Shown: piece after piece, positions 5,207-8,297 of the stretch
Layout of the letters: every line of letters begins with the position of its first letter
How positions within the stretch are numbered: position 1 is the first letter of the stretch
NCBI GenBank assembly: GCA_024998705.1
Contig: JACOEF010000216.1
Coordinates: forward strand, 1 to 8,297
Direction of reading: 5' to 3'
DNA length: 8,297 nt
Source of the DNA: Nitrospira sp.
Lineage (GTDB): Bacteria > Nitrospirota > Nitrospiria > Nitrospirales > Nitrospiraceae
Notes under the pieces: model-generated
What the model was told of the DNA's origin: nothing
The model's database searches: none
What the model saw: the letters and a program-made list of their open reading frames with translations, nothing else
Made by a program: the position numbers and the translations under genes

Positions 5207-7531
5207 CTAGAACAACGACCCGATCGTAAACTCTAACACGCCCATGCGCTCATTCGGCCGTGGATCAAGGTTGATTCCATAGGCGGCTCGCAAAGGGCCG
5301 AACGGAGAAATCCACCTGGCTTCGAACCCGACCGCGCTCCGCAGTTTGTTAAACTGAACCGGCTCGTTGTCGTCGAATCCGTTTCCGTAATCGAAGAAGA
5401 ACACCCCGTTCAGCTTCGCTTCGGACGAAATGGTGAAAATAAAATCGTTATTAAAGATGAGTTCTTTGGCGGACCCCAACAACGATCCGTTCGGCGTCAC
5501 AGGACCCGCGCGACCGAAGACAAATCCGCGCATGGTGTTGATACCACCGACGAAGAACCGCTCGGTCAGAGGAATGGGCCGGCCCCCGATTCCCTCCGTC
5601 GAACCGTACCGAACGTGCACCGAGAACCTCGTATCATAAATCAACGGTGTGTACTTGATGACGTCCGCGTAATACTTAAAGAAGTGATTACTGCCACCCA
5701 GCGCGGGCGTGCCGTAGTCGACCCCGAGACTGAAGCGCCATCCGGTGCGCGGATCCAGGTAATAGTCACGCGTGTCGCGAAAGATCGAGGTGCGAAACCC
5801 CGTCGACGACTGTGTGCCGAGCTGGCGACAGATAAGCGGAATAAAATCCGGACATAACCCGGCTTCGGGATCGCTGTACTTCAACTGCTCGGCGAACATG
5901 CTGACGCTGGCGTTGACATATTCCGACAACCACCGGCTCCAGGTTGCGCTTGCACCCGACTTGGACTCGAAGTAGGAAATGTAGTTGGTCATCGATCGGT
6001 AAATATCCAACTGCAACGCGTTGTAGGAATCGTTGACGTACGGGTTCCTGAACGTCACCAAACCCAACGATCGCTGCTGGCCCAACTGCCCGCGGATACG
6101 CCCCAACCACCCGTTCCCGCCAAGATTGCCTTCGGTGATATCCGCGATCGCGACCAACTTGTCCAAGGTGATGAATCCGCCGCCGATGCTGAACTGGCCG
6201 GTCGGCTTCTCCTTCACCTTGACATTGAGATCTACCTTATCAACGTCGACCTGCTGCGGCAGAATTTCCACCGTTTCAAAAAAGTTCAGATTGTTCAAGC
6301 GTTGAAAACTGCGCTTCAACGCCAGCGTATCGATCACGTCCTGCTCATCCAGGCGCAGTTCCCGGCGCACCACGTTGTCCCGGGTCTTGTCGTTCCCGGT
6401 GACGTGAATCTCCCGGATCCGCATCATCTCCCCCTCCTTCACGTTGAGGAGAATCGTCGCCGTGCGCGCATTGTTGTCGGGCGTGACGTTCGGCACGACA
6501 TCGGCAAACACATAGCCCTTCGCGCCGTACAGGTCCGTGATGCGGGTGATTTCACCCCGGATTTTGGCTCGTTGAAAAATCTCGCCAGCCCGAATATTCA
6601 AGCCTTCGCGCAATTCATGGTCCTCGAACACCGTGTTCCCGCGAAACCCGACTTCCTCCACGATGAACGGCTCACCCTCTACGATCGAATAGCCGATTTC
6701 GAACCATTTCTTATCGTCGGTCAATTCCAGCGTGGGCTGGCTGATCTGCACGTTCAGGTAGCCCTTGTTCAAATAGACTTCCCGCATGCGCTCAATATCG
6801 TTCCCAAGCTCCTCGCGTTTCAACACGCCGGCATCGGACAGCAACGACGGCACCTTCATCTGTGTGATAAGCCCGTACCAAGGAATCCATTCGCGGGTCG
6901 CCGTCACCTTGAACATTTCTTCCTTGGTGACAGCCCGCATGCCTTCGAAATTGATGCGTCGCACTTTGGCCTTGGTGCCTTCCTTCACGAAGTACGTCAG
7001 GCGCTTCCGGTCCTCATCCACCGCCTGAATCACAGGAATGACCTGGCAATTGAAGAACCCGTCTTCCTGATAGGCGAGCCGGATTTTCTCCGCACTCTCT
7101 TTGGCTTGCTGTTGATCGAGAAACGTCTGGCTCTTGATCGTGATCTTCTCTTTGAGCTTATCGTCGCTCAATTCCTCGTTGCCGTCGAAGACGATCTCGG
7201 TAATGAACGGTTTCTCCCGCACGATAAAGCCCACCGACACACCGCCCGCGCCCGGCTCCGTCTCAACCTGGACGTCTTCGAAGTACCCCGTGCCGTAGAG
7301 GATTTTGACCTGCTCCCGGAGCGCATCAGCGGTAAAACGATCGTGAGCCTTGAGCGTGAGACGCCCCTCAATCGCCTGGAGTTCGATCCGTTTCTGCCCG
7401 CGAATGGTGACCGACGTCACCGTGGGCACGCCGTCCTGCGCGTAGAGGAATTCCCCCACACCACACGTGGAGAACATCACCAGCGCGAGAATGAAAATCA
7501 GCCTCCACCGCCTGCCTCCCGACTTGGTCAC
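5207..7531 (-). CDS. bamA: Outer-membrane protein assembly factor BamA
   Basis: BamA (Omp85 family) is the outer-membrane insertase that folds beta-barrel proteins. The GTG start at 7531 gives 774 residues, close to the family's usual 800. The order is a signal peptide (GGRRWR followed by a hydrophobic core, probable cleavage LYA|QD near residue 31), five POTRA domains (approximately 37-107, 108-187, 188-288, 289-368 and 370-442), then a C-terminal barrel (about 444-774). The barrel contains the loop-6 motif MRGF (667-670), essential in the family. The protein ends in a terminal Phe with an alternating pattern (LEFTIGSLF), as expected of a BAM signal. POTRA3 is about 15 residues longer than usual, with an aromatic insert around WIPWYG. 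The start is supported by GGAAGGA five bases upstream; the reading frame stays open upstream to a GTG at 7654, but that would bury the signal peptide. Confidence 0.98.
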   Translation of the reverse strand: MTKSGGRRWRLIFILALVMFSTCGVGEFLYAQDGVPTVTSVTIRGQKRIELQAIEGRLTLKAHDRFTADALREQVKILYGTGYFEDVQVETEPGAGGVSVGFIVREKPFITEIVFDGNEELSDDKLKEKITIKSQTFLDQQQAKESAEKIRLAYQEDGFFNCQVIPVIQAVDEDRKRLTYFVKEGTKAKVRRINFEGMRAVTKEEMFKVTATREWIPWYGLITQMKVPSLLSDAGVLKREELGNDIERMREVYLNKGYLNVQISQPTLELTDDKKWFEIGYSIVEGEPFIVEEVGFRGNTVFEDHELREGLNIRAGEIFQRAKIRGEITRITDLYGAKGYVFADVVPNVTPDNNARTATILLNVKEGEMMRIREIHVTGNDKTRDNVVRRELRLDEQDVIDTLALKRSFQRLNNLNFFETVEILPQQVDVDKVDLNVKVKEKPTGQFSIGGGFITLDKLVAIADITEGNLGGNGWLGRIRGQLGQQRSLGLVTFRNPYVNDSYNALQLDIYRSMTNYISYFESKSGASATWSRWLSEYVNASVSMFAEQLKYSDPEAGLCPDFIPLICRQLGTQSSTGFRTSIFRDTRDYYLDPRTGWRFSLGVDYGTPALGGSNHFFKYYADVIKYTPLIYDTRFSVHVRYGSTEGIGGRPIPLTERFFVGGINTMRGFVFGRAGPVTPNGSLLGSAKELIFNNDFIFTISSEAKLNGVFFFDYGNGFDDNEPVQFNKLRSAVGFEARWISPFGPLRAAYGINLDPRPNERMGVLEFTIGSLF

Positions 7532-7723
7532 CGCAATCCTTCCGTACCACCTGGGAATGCACGCACTGGTTGTCCTGGCCTTCGAGATAGGAAACCGTCG
7601 CGTTCCGTGTCGAGCCGCGCACACGCGGCCGACCGGCCCTGCGCAGCCACCCACGAACTGTTGTCGTGACCATCACCGATGCGCCGCTTTCGTTGCAGCA
7701 CCACCGCACATGTGCAGAAAAAC
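7532..7723 (-). promoter_or_regulatory. Predicted long 5' leader of the bamA operon
   Basis: If transcription starts about seven bases after the TATAAT box, the bamA message has a leader of roughly 190 nt, long for a housekeeping gene. It contains a perfect 10-bp palindrome near its 5' end (GCACATGTGC, 7706-7715), a CACGA/TCGTG inverted repeat (7652-7668) and a GCCGCG/CGCGGC stem with a four-base loop (7614-7629). The last overlaps an alternative GGCC/GGCC stem (7627-7638). No known riboswitch pattern is recognised and no T-run follows the stems. A regulatory role is inference. Confidence 0.4.
7537..7543 (-). promoter_or_regulatory. Ribosome-binding site deciding the bamA GTG start
   Basis: The minus strand reads GGAAGGA, then five bases, then GTG at 7531. 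This purine run fixes the bamA start directly before a well-formed signal peptide. No comparable site precedes the in-frame upstream GTG at 7654. Confidence 0.75.
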
Positions 7724-7729
7724 TCTCGA

Positions 7730-7758
7730 ATTATATTGACCACCTTTTTCAATGTAAA
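7730..7758 (-). promoter_or_regulatory. Sigma70-type promoter of the bamA-lpxB operon
   Basis: The minus strand reads TTTACA (7758-7753), a 17-base spacer, then a perfect TATAAT (7735-7730). The -35 box differs from TTGACA at one position. It points toward bamA and lies in the only clearly AT-rich block of the divergent region. No other box pair this good was found upstream of bamA, and no sigmaE-like GAACTT/TCTGA pair was seen. The promoter probably serves the whole envelope cluster. Confidence 0.75.
7732..7737 (+). promoter_or_regulatory. Possible -10 element for galU overlapping the bamA -10
   Basis: TATATT on the plus strand lies about 75 bp before the galU start and shares bases with the bamA TATAAT on the other strand. 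No acceptable -35 box is found 16-18 bases upstream (CATGTG at best), so this is only a candidate. If real, the two polymerases would compete for the same AT block. Confidence 0.25.
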
Positions 7759-7803
7759 GGAGTTTCCCCGCGCCACGACGCATCGGCAGCGCCTGAAAAG
7801 ACC

Positions 7804-7808
7804 GGAGG
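7804..7808 (+). promoter_or_regulatory. Shine-Dalgarno pointing to a TTG start for galU
   Basis: GGAGG is followed by AAATC and then TTG at 7814, in frame with GalU. The in-frame ATG at 7850 is preceded by a C-run with no purine-rich site. This ribosome site therefore argues for the upstream TTG. Confidence 0.75.
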
Positions 7809-7813
7809 AAATC

Positions 7814-8297
7814 TTGACTTCACTTACCCCTTCACATACTATCCCCCCTATGACTAGAACAGATGTACGTAAGGCGATTATTCCTGCTGCCGGACTGGGT
7901 ACACGCTTTCTTCCCGCCACCAAAGCGTCTCCGAAAGAGATGCTGCCGCTGGTCGACAAACCGCTCATTCAGTATGTCGTGGAGGAAGCCGTTGCGTCCG
8001 GCATCGAAGACATCATCGTCATCACCGGCCGCGGTAAGCGCGCAATCGAAGACCACTTTGACCGGTCGCTGGAGCTGGAAGAAAATCTCAAGGGCAGCGG
8101 CAAAGGGCAAGTGCTCAACCAGATGCGGCACATTTCGAATCTCGCGAACTTCTGCTACGTCCGCCAGCCGGAAGCCATGGGACTCGGGCATGCCGTGCTC
8201 TGCGCCCAACATCTGATCGGCGATGAACCATTTGCCGTCATCCTTGGCGACGAGATCATCGATGCGCCGGTCCCCGGTCTCGCGCAACTCATTCACA
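7814..8297 (+). CDS. galU: UTP--glucose-1-phosphate uridylyltransferase GalU (5' part; runs off the right edge)
   Basis: GalU is a cytoplasmic nucleotidyltransferase that makes UDP-glucose from UTP and glucose 1-phosphate, feeding lipopolysaccharide, capsule and trehalose or glycogen pathways. From the TTG at 7814 the window holds 161 codons of a protein that is usually about 290-300 residues. [31 protein letters not shown] begins at residue 20; its [11 protein letters not shown] part is the nucleotide-binding signature. GLGHAVL follows at 123-129, then ILGDEIID (143-150), in the place of the usual metal-binding GDD/PD aspartate motif. The TTG start adds [12 protein letters not shown] to the commonly expected MTRTDVRK start; it was chosen because GGAGG lies five bases upstream, whereas the ATG at 7850 has no ribosome site. 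It is transcribed divergently from bamA. Family identity is very secure; the start is probable. Confidence 0.95.
   Translation, partial: MTSLTPSHTIPPMTRTDVRKAIIPAAGLGTRFLPATKASPKEMLPLVDKPLIQYVVEEAVASGIEDIIVITGRGKRAIEDHFDRSLELEENLKGSGKGQVLNQMRHISNLANFCYVRQPEAMGLGHAVLCAQHLIGDEPFAVILGDEIIDAPVPGLAQLIH

Noticed and set aside
7532..7654. N-terminal extension of BamA to an upstream GTG
   Set aside because: It would place 41 extra residues before a normal signal peptide and lacks a ribosome site. GTG at 7531 has GGAAGGA at good spacing.
6302..7669. 455-codon open frame on the plus strand
   Set aside because: It is antisense to the POTRA region of bamA and shows no family motif. It mirrors bamA codon periodicity.
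7368..7709. Arg-rich upstream frame in the bamA leader running into bamA
   Set aside because: It has no ribosome site at either its GTG or its internal ATG, overlaps bamA in another frame, and has no recognisable domain. A leader peptide cannot be excluded but is unsupported.
7832..8296. 154-codon minus-strand frame opposite galU
   Set aside because: It is a shadow of GalU, whose nucleotide-binding signature is unmistakable on the plus strand.
1..8297. Mobile elements, CRISPR arrays, tRNA, rRNA or intrinsic terminators
   Set aside because: I looked for terminal inverted repeats, spaced direct repeats, cloverleaf-type sequences and GC stems followed by T-runs on both strands and found none that were convincing.

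Overview
This is a GC-rich bacterial chromosomal segment from a Gram-negative (diderm) organism. It carries outer-membrane and lipid A genes in one tightly spaced run on the minus strand, and the start of a divergently transcribed galU on the plus strand. The gene order bamA - ompH - ompH - fabZ - lpxA - lpxI - Gfo/Idh/MocA oxidoreductase - lpxB, the use of LpxI rather than LpxH, and the protein style suggest Nitrospira or another Nitrospirota. A deltaproteobacterial-type (Geobacter-like) lineage is the main alternative. The taxonomic call is from memory of gene order and was not tested by any search.

Layout, read in the direction of transcription (right to left). A near-consensus sigma70 promoter (7758-7730, minus) precedes a leader of about 190 nt. 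Then come bamA (7531-5207), two different tandem OmpH/Skp-family chaperone genes (5163-4588 and 4576-4040), fabZ (3997-3542), lpxA (3473-2664), lpxI (2660-1818), a Gfo/Idh/MocA dehydrogenase (1765-776) and lpxB, which runs off the left edge (736-1). Gaps between genes are 3-68 bp, and no convincing intrinsic terminator is visible, so one operon is likely. On the other side of the 282-bp divergent region, galU starts on the plus strand and runs off the right edge.

How the genes fit together. BamA is the central insertase for outer-membrane beta-barrel proteins, and the Skp-like proteins are periplasmic holdase chaperones that deliver its clients. FabZ, LpxA, LpxI and LpxB link fatty-acid elongation to lipid A: FabZ and LpxA draw on the same 3-hydroxyacyl-ACP pool, LpxA adds the first acyl chain to the UDP-sugar, LpxI makes lipid X, and LpxB joins lipid X to its UDP precursor to form the disaccharide. 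LpxC and LpxD are not in the window; lpxD is absent from the slot it often fills between skp and fabZ. The oxidoreductase between lpxI and lpxB may modify the UDP-GlcNAc substrate (GnnA-like) and is the least settled gene. GalU makes UDP-glucose for envelope glycans.

There is no mobile element, CRISPR array, tRNA or rRNA. The gene content is largely a conserved envelope-biogenesis locus. The points worth a second look are start-codon usage (three GTG starts and one probable TTG start, each with a strong Shine-Dalgarno sequence), the regulatory region, the duplicated chaperones, and the role of the oxidoreductase.
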